Assembly: GCA_041906185.1 (NCBI GenBank)
Contig: JAYRJQ010000011.1
Location: 138,249 to 202,248, forward strand
Reading direction: 5' to 3'
Length of the DNA: 64,000 nt
Source: Roseateles_B sp041906185
Lineage (GTDB): Bacteria; Pseudomonadota; Gammaproteobacteria; Burkholderiales; Burkholderiaceae_C
In this document: positions 8,091-17,544 of the stretch, in pieces
Numbering within the stretch: position 1 is the stretch's first letter
Layout: each line of letters opens with the position of its first letter
Notes under the pieces: generated by a model
The model's input: only the letters and a program-made list of their open reading frames with translations
Database searches by the model: none
What the model was told of the DNA's origin: nothing
Program-made: the position numbers and the translations under genes

Positions 8091-8504
8091 TCAGGAGAAT
8101 CGCCCGCGGAAGGTCTTCTTGCGGCGCTCGCGGCGGGACTTGCTCTCGAAGACGTCGCAGGCATCGCAGCAGTCGCAGGCGTCGCCGAGGTCGCAGGCGT
8201 CCCCCAGGTCGCAGCCCCCGGACGGGCCGTCGCAGCCGCCGCAGTCGCAGTCCCCCCGCTGCCCCGCGGGCGGCCGCCGGGCCAGGCCCGCGGGATGGGC
8301 GCGCGCATGCACGGCCCCGCAGCGCGCCAGACGCTCGCGCAGCAGGAAGAGACCCGCCCAGGTGCCCTTCCAGCGGATGGCCCGCAAGCCAAGGCCCGAG
8401 CAGCCGGCCCCGCCACAGTGCAGGCGGTAGGCGCAGCCATAGCCCTTGCGGGGCGAGAGATGGCGCTGGTAGGCGGCGATCAGGGCGAGCAGCAGCCGGC
8501 GCAT
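8091..8504 (-). CDS. yidD: YidD-like protein with Cys/Asp-rich tail
   Basis: 137 residues. The N-terminal half (RLLLALIAAYQRHLSPRKG...CSGLGLRAIRWKG) fits the YidD family, membrane-associated proteins implicated in membrane-protein insertion, although the usual 'CRFxPTCSxY' core is altered here to GCAYRLHCGGAGCS. The C-terminal part (about residues 82-117) is an unusual Cys/Asp cluster with nine cysteines, including two copies of CDLGDA, ending in a basic tail. Such a tail could bind metal. The gene is separate from rpmH/rnpA/yidC and ends a run with the acetyltransferase gene four bases upstream. Confidence 0.65.
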   Translation of the reverse strand: MRRLLLALIAAYQRHLSPRKGYGCAYRLHCGGAGCSGLGLRAIRWKGTWAGLFLLRERLARCGAVHARAHPAGLARRPPAGQRGDCDCGGCDGPSGGCDLGDACDLGDACDCCDACDVFESKSRRERRKKTFRGRFS

Positions 8505-8508
8505 GCGA

Positions 8509-9018
8509 TCAGGCGGCGGCGCCGTCGAGGCGCTTGCTCAGGACCACGCTGCGGTAGACCTTGCCGGGCCACTGCACCTGGGACACGGGCTCGTAGCCGA
8601 GGCTGCGGTACAGCGTGACGAGGTGCGTGGCCGGCTCGGCGGTGTCGAGGGCCAGCTCCCGGAAGCCGTGAGCGCGGGCCCACTCCTCGCCGGCCGCCAT
8701 GAGCGCCCGGCCCACGCCCTGGCCCTGCCGCGCGGGGTCGACCGCGAACTGGTGCAGGGCCGCGACGCCGGGCCGCGTGAAGTAGGCGCAGTCGTTCTGC
8801 GCGTAGGTGGGCTGCAGCAGCACGGTGCCGGCCAGCGCCCCCTGCACGCGGGCCACGAGGCAATGGCCGCCGGCGACGCGGCGGGCGGTGGTGGCCTCGT
8901 CCTGGTCCACGGCGGTGTAGTTCAGGCCCAGCGCACCGAGGCGGGCGTAGGCCTTGTGCAGCAGGGCGGTGAGCTCGGCAAGCGAGTCGTCGGGGCGAAG
9001 CGGGCGGATCTCGAGCAT
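8509..9018 (-). CDS. GNAT-family N-acetyltransferase
   Basis: A 169-residue single-domain GNAT protein. The acetyl-CoA binding segment is visible as the motif A region FAVDPARQGQGVGRALM (Q/R-x-x-G-x-G/A type) followed by a helix, and the later ELALDTAEPATHLVTLYRSLGYEP block is the usual motif B. The acceptor substrate cannot be told from sequence. It lies between a LysE-type exporter gene (13 bases upstream) and the YidD-like gene (four bases downstream), so the three are likely co-transcribed. Confidence 0.85.
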   Translation of the reverse strand: MLEIRPLRPDDSLAELTALLHKAYARLGALGLNYTAVDQDEATTARRVAGGHCLVARVQGALAGTVLLQPTYAQNDCAYFTRPGVAALHQFAVDPARQGQGVGRALMAAGEEWARAHGFRELALDTAEPATHLVTLYRSLGYEPVSQVQWPGKVYRSVVLSKRLDGAAA

Positions 9019-9031
9019 GGGCAGAGGAGGG

Positions 9032-9661
9032 TCAGCGCTGCACCGTCGCCAGCCGCACGGCCAGCCCGGCGAAGACGAGCGCGGCGCAGCGGTTCAGGCC
9101 GCGCTGCAGGCCGGGCGAGCAACGCAGGCGCTCTCCCAGCAGGCCGGCGGCCCAGGCGATGGCGCCGAAGGACATCAGCGTGGAAAGGATGAAGACGCCG
9201 CCCAGCACCGCCAGCTGCAGCGCCACCGGACCGCGGTCCGCCACCACGAACTGGGGCAGCAGGGCGAAGAAGAAGAGCAGCACCTTCGGGTTGCTGAGGT
9301 TCATCACGATGCCGCGGCGGTACAGCGCGGCCAGCGGCTCCGCCGGGGCCTGCGAGGCGCCCGGCAAGGCCGTGGCCGGCGCGCGCCAGGCGCCGACGGC
9401 GAGGTACAGCAGGTAGGCCGCCCCGGCGCCCTTCATCACCGTGAACGCCAGCGGCGAGGCGGCCAGCAGGGCGGCCAGGCCCAGGGCGACGGCCGTCGTG
9501 TGGACCACGATGCCGGTGCACAGCCCGAGCACCACGGCGATCCCGGCCCGGCGCCCCTGGGTGGCCGACTGCATCAGCACGAAGAGATTGTCCGGGCCGG
9601 GCGTGAAGCCGAGCACCAGGGCGGTGCCGAGGAAGACGAGGAGCGTGTCGAGCGAGGGCAT
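9032..9661 (-). CDS. LysE/RhtB-family exporter
   Basis: A 209-residue inner-membrane protein with about six hydrophobic segments. The family signature GFTPGPDNLFVLMQSATQGRR at residues 19-39 is clear, followed by GLCTGIVVHT and the conserved 'NLSNPKVLLFFFALLPQF' loop. LysE/RhtB proteins export amino acids such as homoserine, threonine or lysine; the actual substrate is not predictable here. The gene is tightly followed by an acetyltransferase gene. Confidence 0.88.
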   Translation of the reverse strand: MPSLDTLLVFLGTALVLGFTPGPDNLFVLMQSATQGRRAGIAVVLGLCTGIVVHTTAVALGLAALLAASPLAFTVMKGAGAAYLLYLAVGAWRAPATALPGASQAPAEPLAALYRRGIVMNLSNPKVLLFFFALLPQFVVADRGPVALQLAVLGGVFILSTLMSFGAIAWAAGLLGERLRCSPGLQRGLNRCAALVFAGLAVRLATVQR

Positions 9662-9673
9662 GGGCGTGCGGGG

Positions 9674-10189
9674 TCAGGTCGAGGGCGCCCCATCATCGCA
9701 CCCGGCGGCGGCCGGGCCGGGATGGCGCATGGGCTGGTAGGCCACGCCCTGCGTGCGCTGCACCTCGCCCGCCATCTCGAAACCGAAGCGCGCATAGACC
9801 GGCACGGCGTTGAGCGCGGCGTTCACGGTGAAGGCGCCCCGGTGCCCGGCGTCGATGGCGGCAGCCTGCATCGTCAGCCAGAGCCGCCGTGCCAGGCCGC
9901 GGCCCTGCCATGCCGGAGCGACGAAGAGGTGGAACAGATGGCTCATGTCGCGGCTGGCGATGAAGCCCGCCAGCGCTCCGGCCTCGTCCTCCAGCAGCCA
10001 GAAGCGGTAGCGCGGATCCGCGAGGTAGGCGGCCTCCGACGCGGCGGACACGGAGGCCAGGAAGGGCGCGGTGCCGGCGCCGTCGGGCGAGAGGAAGAAG
10101 GCCGGCGCGAGCGCGGTGATGAGTGCGCTGAGCGCCGGGGCATCGGCGGCGGCGCCGGCCCGGCAGCGGAGGGTCGAGAGCGTCGTCAT
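9674..10189 (-). CDS. GNAT-family N-acetyltransferase
   Basis: A 171-residue GNAT protein with the acetyl-CoA motif VAPAWQGRGLARRLW at about residue 97 and a C-terminal VNAALNAVPVYARFGFEMAG block. It belongs to the same broad family as the acetyltransferase at 8509-9018 but the two are not close copies. The gene ends 12 bases before the LysE-type exporter gene, so it probably heads that four-gene minus-strand run. Confidence 0.85.
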   Translation of the reverse strand: MTTLSTLRCRAGAAADAPALSALITALAPAFFLSPDGAGTAPFLASVSAASEAAYLADPRYRFWLLEDEAGALAGFIASRDMSHLFHLFVAPAWQGRGLARRLWLTMQAAAIDAGHRGAFTVNAALNAVPVYARFGFEMAGEVQRTQGVAYQPMRHPGPAAAGCDDGAPST

Positions 10190-10247
10190 GCCGCCAGCTT
10201 GCCAGAGAGCGCCCGCGCCGACGCATGCCGCCGGTCACGTCGCCATG

Positions 10248-10274
10248 AAAAAGGGGCTGCCACGGCAGCCCCTT
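10248..10274 (-). terminator. Rho-independent terminator of the M13 peptidase gene
   Basis: AAGGGGCTGC (10251-10260) pairs with GCAGCCCCTT (10265-10274) over a CACG loop. Read on the minus strand, the hairpin is followed by a run of T residues (A-run 10248-10252), 19 bases after the peptidase stop codon. Confidence 0.8.
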
Positions 10275-10292
10275 GTGGTGCGGTCGAGCCGC

Positions 10293-12392
10293 TTACCAGA
10301 CCTTGCAGCGCTCCGCCGCCGGCTTGACCATGGCCTGGCCGGGCTTGCAGGCGAAGGCCTTCTCGAACTCGGGCATGTTCACGGCCACGCCGTTGATGCG
10401 GTAGCGTCCCGGCGAGTGCGGATCGGTGGCGGCGTGCACGCGGGCGGCCTCCGGGCGGGTGTCGCTGCAGTCCCACTGCGCGAAGCCCACGAAGAAGCGC
10501 TGCTCGGGCGTCAGGCCGTCCACCGAGGGCAGCTGCTTGCCCGCGATCTGCGTCTGCCAGGCGGCCCAGGCCAGCACCAGGCCGCCGAGGTCGGCCAGGT
10601 CCTCGCCCAGCGTGAGCTTGCTGTTGATCTTGATGTCGTCGATGACCTTGTACTGGCCGTACTGCTTCGAGACGCAGGCGGCACGCTGCTCGAAGGCCTT
10701 GCCGTCCTTCTTCGTCCACCAGTCCTTGAGGTTGCCCTTGGCGTCGAACTGGCGGCCCTCGTCATCGAAGCCGTGCACCAGCTCATGACCGATGGTGCCG
10801 CCGGTGTTGCCGTAGTTGGGCGCGTCATCCATCTTCGCGTCGTACAGCGGGGGCTGCAGCACGCCGGCCGGGAAGTTGATGTCGTTCATCTGGGCGTTGT
10901 AGTAGGCGTTCACCGTCTGCGGCGTCATGCCCCACTCGCCGCGGTCCACCGGCGCGCCGATCTTGCGCAGGTCGCGGCGGCGCTCGAAGGCCTGGCCGCG
11001 CATCACGTTGCCCACGAAGTCGCCGCGCAGCACGGTGTAGTCGCCGTAGTCACGCCACACGTCGGGGTAGCCCACCTTGTTGACGATGCTGTGCAGCTTC
11101 TCGAGCGCGCGCTTCTTGGTCTCGTCGCTCATCCAGGGCAGCGCCTGGATGGACTGGCCCATGGCCACCTCGATCTGCTCCGTCATGCGCACGGTCGCGG
11201 CCTTGAGCTCGGGGCTGAAGTTGCGCGCCACGAACTCCTGGCCCAGCGCCTCGCCCAGCTGGCCGTCGACCAGCGTCACGCACTTCTTCCAGCGCGCCTG
11301 CTGCTTGGGCACGCCGTGCAGCGTGTTCGAGAAGAACGCGAAGTTCTCGTTCACGAAGTCCGGGCCGAGGTAGGGCGACATGCTGCTGGCCAGCTGCCAG
11401 CGCAGCATCGTGCGCAGGTCCGCCACCGACAGGCGCTTCCACTGCTGCCCCAGCGCCTTGTAGAAGGCCGGCTCGCTGACGTTGAACTCGTCCTTGGGGG
11501 CCAGGTCTTGCGCGCTCTGGTAGGCGGCGAAGTCGAAATCGGGGATCAGGGCCTGCAGCTGCTTGCCGTTGTAGCGGTGGAAGCTCTTGTACGGGTCGCG
11601 CTTGTCCACGACGCTCAGCGAGGCCTTGGCCAGCGCCGTCTCGACGGCCAGCACCAGGCGCGCCTGCGCGGCGGCCTTGGGCGCCGGGTCGCCCAGCAGC
11701 TCGAAGGTGCGGGCCACGTGGGCCTGGAACTTTGCGCGCAGCTCGCGGCTCTTGGCGTCCGTCTTGAGGTAGTAGTCCCGCTCCGGCAGGCTCAGGCCGC
11801 CGGTACCCGCGAAGGCGATCTGGCGGGTGCTGTCGGCAAAGTCCTGGCCGGCGCCGAAGCTGAAGAAGAAGCGGCCGTTGTGCGTGTTCTGGTGCAGCGC
11901 GGCGAGCACGAAGGGCAGCTCGGACTTGTCACGCAGCCCGGCAATGCGGTCCATCAGCGGCTTGAGCGCGGCCAGGCCCTTCTGGGCGACGGCGCTCTCG
12001 TCCATGCAGGCGGCGAAGTAGTCGCCGATCTTGGTCTGCGACGCCGAGCGGGTCTCGCCGGCGGCCGCGGGCTCGGCCAGCTTGGCGAGGATGCCCCACA
12101 GGTAGCGCTGGTTGTCGTTCGCGGCCTTGGCATAGACGGACCAGCGGGCCTGGTCGTCCGGGATGGGGTTGTTCTTGTTCCAGCCGCCGCAGGCGTACTG
12201 GTACAGGTCCTCGCAGGGATCGGCGCTGCGGTCCATGGCCGAGAGGTCCAGGCTGGGCGTGTAGGGCAGGCGCTCCAGCGGCTGTTCGGCCGGCTTGGCC
12301 TCCTGGGCCTGGGCGAGGGTGGCGAACGCGAGCGCGGCGCCGAGGGCGCTCAGGCGCCAGGCGGACCGGGCGGTCTTGCGGGCAGTCTTCAT
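10293..12392 (-). CDS. M13-family zinc metallopeptidase (neprilysin/PepO type)
   Basis: A 699-residue secreted endopeptidase starting at MKTARKTARSAWR with a signal peptide cleaved near AQA-28. The N-terminal M13 domain contains the usual 'DPCEDLYQYACGGW' block. The catalytic domain has NAYYNAQMNDINFPAG, the zinc motif GHELVHGFDDEG at about residues 532-543, and GEDLADLGG about 60 residues later supplying the third ligand (E-x-x-x-D). The C-terminal motif RYRINGVAVNMPEFEKAFAC and terminal W are typical. It would hydrolyse peptides in the periplasm. It has its own terminator and stands alone. Confidence 0.95.
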   Translation of the reverse strand: MKTARKTARSAWRLSALGAALAFATLAQAQEAKPAEQPLERLPYTPSLDLSAMDRSADPCEDLYQYACGGWNKNNPIPDDQARWSVYAKAANDNQRYLWGILAKLAEPAAAGETRSASQTKIGDYFAACMDESAVAQKGLAALKPLMDRIAGLRDKSELPFVLAALHQNTHNGRFFFSFGAGQDFADSTRQIAFAGTGGLSLPERDYYLKTDAKSRELRAKFQAHVARTFELLGDPAPKAAAQARLVLAVETALAKASLSVVDKRDPYKSFHRYNGKQLQALIPDFDFAAYQSAQDLAPKDEFNVSEPAFYKALGQQWKRLSVADLRTMLRWQLASSMSPYLGPDFVNENFAFFSNTLHGVPKQQARWKKCVTLVDGQLGEALGQEFVARNFSPELKAATVRMTEQIEVAMGQSIQALPWMSDETKKRALEKLHSIVNKVGYPDVWRDYGDYTVLRGDFVGNVMRGQAFERRRDLRKIGAPVDRGEWGMTPQTVNAYYNAQMNDINFPAGVLQPPLYDAKMDDAPNYGNTGGTIGHELVHGFDDEGRQFDAKGNLKDWWTKKDGKAFEQRAACVSKQYGQYKVIDDIKINSKLTLGEDLADLGGLVLAWAAWQTQIAGKQLPSVDGLTPEQRFFVGFAQWDCSDTRPEAARVHAATDPHSPGRYRINGVAVNMPEFEKAFACKPGQAMVKPAAERCKVW

Positions 12393-12501
12393 GGTGGGGA
12401 AAGCGTGTCTTCGTGAAGGCACGGATTGTGGCGCCTGGGGCCCGCCCCTGCCGCTCGTCAGCCCCGGCCTGCGGGTCAGGCCTTTCCCTAGGCTGCGGGG
12501 C

Positions 12502-13623
12502 TCAGTCGGCCAGCGAGCGCTGGATCTCGAGCCGCCCGGCCTCCGCCCGCGCCAGGGCCTCCACGCAGTCCGCATCGAGCCGCCCGGCCTGCACGTCCTC
12601 GCGCAGGATCGCCAGCGCACGGGCGTCCGGCAGGGCGGGCTTGTAGGGGCGCACGGTGCTCAGGGCGTCGTAGACATCGGCCACGGCCACCACGCGGGAG
12701 ACCACGGGGATGTCCGCCAGGCGCAGGCCCAGCGGGTAGCCGGAGCCGTCGCCGCGCTCGTGGTGGCCGCCGACGACCTCGCGCATCACCCGCGCCGCCG
12801 GATCGCCCTGCAGGCCCAGGTCGTCGATCATGTGGTTCACCAGGTCCAGGCCGATGTCGACATGGCGCTTCATCTGCGCCCACTCGTCCGCATCGAGCGG
12901 CCCCGGCTTGAGCAGGATGCGGTCCGGGATGCCCACCTTGCCGATGTCGTGCAGCGGCGCGAAGAGGTGGATGTACTCGATCGTCTCGTCGCTCAGCCCG
13001 TGGCGCTCGGCCACGCCCTGGGCGATGAGGCGGGCGTAGGCCGCCATGCGCTCCAGGTGGCGCCCGGTCTCGACGTCGCGGATGCGGGCGAGGCCCGTGG
13101 CGATGTCCACCGCGCCCACCAGCGTGTGGACCGCGGCCAGGCGCAGCAGGTAGAGCTGCGCGACGACGTCCGCGAAGACATCCAGGAAGACCGTCACCTC
13201 CGGCTGGAAGACGTCCGGCTCCTTGGCGTCGAAGAAGAGGAAGGCCACGAGGGCGTCGCCGTGGAAGATGGGCAGCGTGTAGCTGCTGCGGTACTCGCGC
13301 CCGCGCAGCCAGGCCGTGTGGGCGCTGTCGTTCGCGAAGGACTGGGCGATGTCGGGCACCACCCGCGCCTCGCGCGCATCGCGCAGCTTCAGCAGCGAGG
13401 GCACCTCGTGCAGGCGCGCCTCGTAGCGCTGCAGGGCGACGCCGTCCTCGTTGCTGCTGGCGAAGGTGCGCAGGGTGTCGCTGACCGGGTCGTAGAGCGC
13501 CAGCGCCACGCGGCTGATGAGCGGAAAGCGGCCCTGGATGACGCCGTGCAGGCTGCGCAGGCGCCCGCCGAGGCCGGACTTGCGGACCTCGATCTGCTGA
13601 AGCTGCTGCAACGGCTGGCTCAT
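12502..13623 (-). CDS. GAF/HD-GYP domain protein (probable c-di-GMP phosphodiesterase)
   Basis: 373 residues starting at MSQPLQQLQQIE. The first half (about 25-165) is a GAF-like sensor region; the second half is an HD-GYP domain with the HD pair in LFAPLHDIGKVGIPDRIL (about residue 224), HVDIGLDLV, the HHE in VGGHHERGDGSGYP and the GYP triad (about residue 295). All signature residues are intact, so hydrolysis of cyclic di-GMP is likely. There is no receiver domain, so input should come through the GAF region. The gene is divergent from the amiD-like gene, with 169 bases between. Confidence 0.9.
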   Translation of the reverse strand: MSQPLQQLQQIEVRKSGLGGRLRSLHGVIQGRFPLISRVALALYDPVSDTLRTFASSNEDGVALQRYEARLHEVPSLLKLRDAREARVVPDIAQSFANDSAHTAWLRGREYRSSYTLPIFHGDALVAFLFFDAKEPDVFQPEVTVFLDVFADVVAQLYLLRLAAVHTLVGAVDIATGLARIRDVETGRHLERMAAYARLIAQGVAERHGLSDETIEYIHLFAPLHDIGKVGIPDRILLKPGPLDADEWAQMKRHVDIGLDLVNHMIDDLGLQGDPAARVMREVVGGHHERGDGSGYPLGLRLADIPVVSRVVAVADVYDALSTVRPYKPALPDARALAILREDVQAGRLDADCVEALARAEAGRLEIQRSLAD

Positions 13624-13792
13624 GGGGCGGGCCTTCTCGGTGCCGGCGGGACGCGGCACGTGTCGAGCCATGCTAGCGGGCGAGCTGTCGCGGGCCTTGC
13701 AATCGCCCGGCCGCTTGCGCCAGATCAGGCGCGGACCGTGCATCTTTCTCGTTCTCGCGGGCTGCCGGGCCTTGCTGCAACAATGCGGGCCC

Positions 13793-14668
13793 ATGAACGG
13801 CTTCTGCGCTCCCCGCCCGTCCCCCGCCCTGCGCCGCCCGAGCGCCCTCGCCCTGCTGGCCTGCGCGCTGCTGAGCGCCTGCGCCACCGGGCCCAAGGGC
13901 CTGCAGATCGACGACAGCTACCGCTCCCAGAACGAGGACAGCCGCGCGCAGCTGCTGATCCTGCACTACACCGTGGGCAATTTCGAAAGCTCGCTCAAGA
14001 CACTCACCCAGCCCAATCCCAAGGGCGGCGAGGTCTCGGCCCACTACCTCGTGCGCGACGAGCCCGTGCGCACCTACCGCCTGGTGGACGAGTCCCGGCG
14101 CGCCTGGCACGCGGGCGTGAGCCGCTGGAAGAGCTGGGGCAATGTCAACGCGGCGTCCATCGGCATCGAGATCGTCAACCCCGGCCGCGTCCAGACTCCC
14201 GACGGCCCGCGCTACGCGCCCTATCCGCAGGCGCAGATCGACGAGGTGATCCGCCTGTGCCAGGACATCGTCGCGCGCCACCGCATCCGCCCGGATCGCA
14301 TCCTCGGCCACAGCGACGTCCAGCCCCTGATGAAGCAGGACCCCGGCCCCGCCTTCCCGTGGAAGCAGCTGTGGGCCGCCGGGCTGATTCCCTGGCCCGA
14401 CGAGGCCCTGGCCGCCAGCCTGCGCCCGCAGTACGAGCAGGCCCTGCCGGACGCCGCCTGGTTCCAGCAGAAGCTCGCCCAGCACGGCTTCGGGCTGACG
14501 CCCAGCGGCCTGTGGGACCCCGAGACGCGCGCCGTGCTCGCCGCCTTCCAGATGAAGTACCGGCCGTCCCTCCACGACGGCGAGGCCGACGCCGAGACCG
14601 CCGCGCTGCTGGACGTCATCACCCGGCGCGAGGGCTTTCGCATGAAGGACGGCGCCCCGGCGCGCTGA
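13793..14668 (+). CDS. amiD: N-acetylmuramoyl-L-alanine amidase, AmiD-like lipoprotein
   Basis: 291 residues with a lipoprotein signal (LSAC, lipid-carrying Cys30), an Amidase_2 domain and a C-terminal peptidoglycan-binding domain (FGLTPSGLWDPETRAVLAAFQ). Candidate zinc ligands are His in LILHYTVG, His in ILGHSDV and Asp in MKQDPGP. E. coli AmiD is an outer-membrane lipoprotein that cuts the MurNAc-L-Ala bond of peptidoglycan fragments. The start at 13793 places the signal peptide at the N-terminus. Ten bases downstream begins a peptide-importer permease gene, so released peptides would be imported by the next genes. Confidence 0.9.
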   Translation: MNGFCAPRPSPALRRPSALALLACALLSACATGPKGLQIDDSYRSQNEDSRAQLLILHYTVGNFESSLKTLTQPNPKGGEVSAHYLVRDEPVRTYRLVDESRRAWHAGVSRWKSWGNVNAASIGIEIVNPGRVQTPDGPRYAPYPQAQIDEVIRLCQDIVARHRIRPDRILGHSDVQPLMKQDPGPAFPWKQLWAAGLIPWPDEALAASLRPQYEQALPDAAWFQQKLAQHGFGLTPSGLWDPETRAVLAAFQMKYRPSLHDGEADAETAALLDVITRREGFRMKDGAPAR

Positions 14669-14678
14669 CCACCGGCCC

Positions 14679-15686
<1,008 letters not shown>

Positions 15687-15693
15687 GAGCCCC

Positions 15694-16608
15694 ATGGCGA
15701 CGCAAGACCTGACCCCCTCGCCCGACCGCGCCCGCCCGGTGCGCAGCCGCGGCCCGCTGCGCCTGGCCTGGGAGCGCTTCGCGACGCAGCGCGGGGCGCT
15801 GGCCGCGCTGGCCGTCTTCGGCCTGATGACCCTCGCGGCCCTGCTGGCGCCGTGGCTCGCGCCGCATGACCCGCTGCAGCAGTACCGGGACCACCTCCTG
15901 CAGCCGCCCTTCTGGATGGACGGCGGCAGCGTGCGCTTCCTGCTGGGCACCGACGAGCTCGGCCGCGACCTGCTCTCCCGATTGCTGCACGGCGCGCGCG
16001 TCTCGCTGGGGCTCGGGCTGGCGTCCGTCGTGCTGGCGCTGGTGCCGGGCATCGCGCTGGGCCTGCTGGCGGCCTTCCACGAGCGCTGGCTCTCGCCGCT
16101 CGTGATGCGCAGCATGGACGTGCTGCTGGCCCTGCCCGGCCTGTTGCTGGCGATCTGCGTGATCACGATCCTCGGCCCCGGCCTGATGAACACGGTGATC
16201 GCCATCGCCATCGGCGCCCTGCCCGGCAGCACGCGGCTGGCGCGGGCGGCCGCCCTGGCCGAGAAGTCGCGGGACTATGTGCAGGCGGCGCGCGCCGCGG
16301 GCGCCTCGACGGCACACCTGATGTTCCGCACGGTGCTGCCCAACTGCGCGGCGCCGCTGATCGTGCAGGCCACGCTGACCTTCTCCTCGGCCATCCTCGA
16401 GGCCGCGGGCCTTGGCTTCCTCGGCCTCGGGGTGCAGGCGCCGACGCCCGAATGGGGCAGCATGCTGGCCTCGGCGCGCGACGCACTGCAGCGCGCGCCC
16501 TGGGTGCTGAGCCTGCCCGGCCTGGCCATCCTCGTGACGGTGCTGAGCGTCAACCTCGTCGGGGACGGCCTGCGCGACGCGCTGGACCCGAAGCTGCGGC
16601 GGGCCTGA
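15694..16608 (+). CDS. Peptide ABC importer permease (DppC/OppC type)
   Basis: 304 residues from the ATG at 15694. The layout is typical of DppC: a short cytoplasmic N-terminus, one helix (GALAALAVFGLMTLAALLAPWLAP), an LLGTDELGRDLLSRLLHGARVSLGLG block, then helices and the EAA loop DYVQAARAAGASTAHLMFRTVLPN. It pairs with the DppB-type permease immediately upstream. In most Dpp/Opp operons ATPase genes follow, but here the next gene is on the opposite strand. Confidence 0.92.
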   Translation: MATQDLTPSPDRARPVRSRGPLRLAWERFATQRGALAALAVFGLMTLAALLAPWLAPHDPLQQYRDHLLQPPFWMDGGSVRFLLGTDELGRDLLSRLLHGARVSLGLGLASVVLALVPGIALGLLAAFHERWLSPLVMRSMDVLLALPGLLLAICVITILGPGLMNTVIAIAIGALPGSTRLARAAALAEKSRDYVQAARAAGASTAHLMFRTVLPNCAAPLIVQATLTFSSAILEAAGLGFLGLGVQAPTPEWGSMLASARDALQRAPWVLSLPGLAILVTVLSVNLVGDGLRDALDPKLRRA

Positions 16609-16626
16609 GGACCGCCGCCACCCGTT

Positions 16627-17424
16627 TCAGCGCGGAGCGAGCAGGGTCTTCGTGGCCTCGCCCACCTCGGCGGTGAGCATGTCGGTCAGGAGCTTGACCT
16701 TCGAGGGGCCGTCCAGGCTCTCGAACGGGTCCGCCACGCCCTCGTCACGCGTGCCGCTGTAGGCCTCGGCCTTGGCCACGACCTTCTGGGCCAGCACGGC
16801 GCCGGTCTGGGCGTCGATCAGCGAGGCCTTCACGTAGACATAGGGCGCAAGGAAGCCGCGCGCGACCTCGCCCGTCTCGCGCAGGTCGGCCCGGTTGATC
16901 TGCCGCACCCGCATCAGGTCGTCCACATAGAAGCCGAGCCCGGTGAGCACGCCATTGCCCGAGGCGAAGTCCACGCCCTGCACGCGCAGGTCCGTGCGCA
17001 CCGGCGTGATGAGGATCAGCTGCGTGGCCTGGATCTGCTGGAGCGTGGGCTTCAGCGCCGCGGGGATCTCGTAGCGCGAGCCTTCCGGCTGGCCGAGCGG
17101 GTCCCCGAACAGGCGGGCGGAGGGCAGCTTCAGCAGCAGGAATTCGCTCTCGGGCGCCACCTGCTTGCCGGCCTTCTCGACCGCCACCAGGGAGGTGCCG
17201 TCCATCAGCCCGGCCGGCATGGGCCAGGCGTCGCGGCGGTTGCTGTCCAGGTGGCTGCCGGTCTTGCGGCTGCCGGTGACGACCTGCAGCTCGTCCCCCA
17301 GCAGCGACACCACGGCCACGCGCTGCGGCGTGCCGGCCGCCTGCGCCGCGGTGAGGCCGGTGAGGCCCCAGAACCCGGCGGCGGCCAGGGCGGCCAGGCT
17401 CATGCGACGTGTCGTTCTTGTCAT
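16627..17424 (-). CDS. Exported protein of unknown function
   Basis: A 265-residue protein with a twin-arginine-like but probably Sec signal peptide (MTRTTRRMSLAALAA..., cleavage near AQA-29). I do not recognise the family. The mature part starts with QRVAVVSLLGDELQVVTGSR, reading like a domain that gathers CsgG/LpoB-style 'envelope stress' proteins, and later has ASLIDAQTGAVLAQKVVAKAEAYSG, which also resembles such proteins. That resemblance is weak. It lies tail-to-tail with the permease gene and divergent from the agmatinase-family gene. Confidence 0.6.
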   Translation of the reverse strand: MTRTTRRMSLAALAAAGFWGLTGLTAAQAAGTPQRVAVVSLLGDELQVVTGSRKTGSHLDSNRRDAWPMPAGLMDGTSLVAVEKAGKQVAPESEFLLLKLPSARLFGDPLGQPEGSRYEIPAALKPTLQQIQATQLILITPVRTDLRVQGVDFASGNGVLTGLGFYVDDLMRVRQINRADLRETGEVARGFLAPYVYVKASLIDAQTGAVLAQKVVAKAEAYSGTRDEGVADPFESLDGPSKVKLLTDMLTAEVGEATKTLLAPR

Positions 17425-17544
17425 GCTCCCTCCAGAAGCGGTGTTAGGAGCGGCGATGCTAGCCCAGCTTCGCGCGCATTCGGCCGCTCATGCTTCAATC
17501 CGGGGGGCAGGCCGGCCGCCTGACGTCAGAACCGCAGGAGTCCC

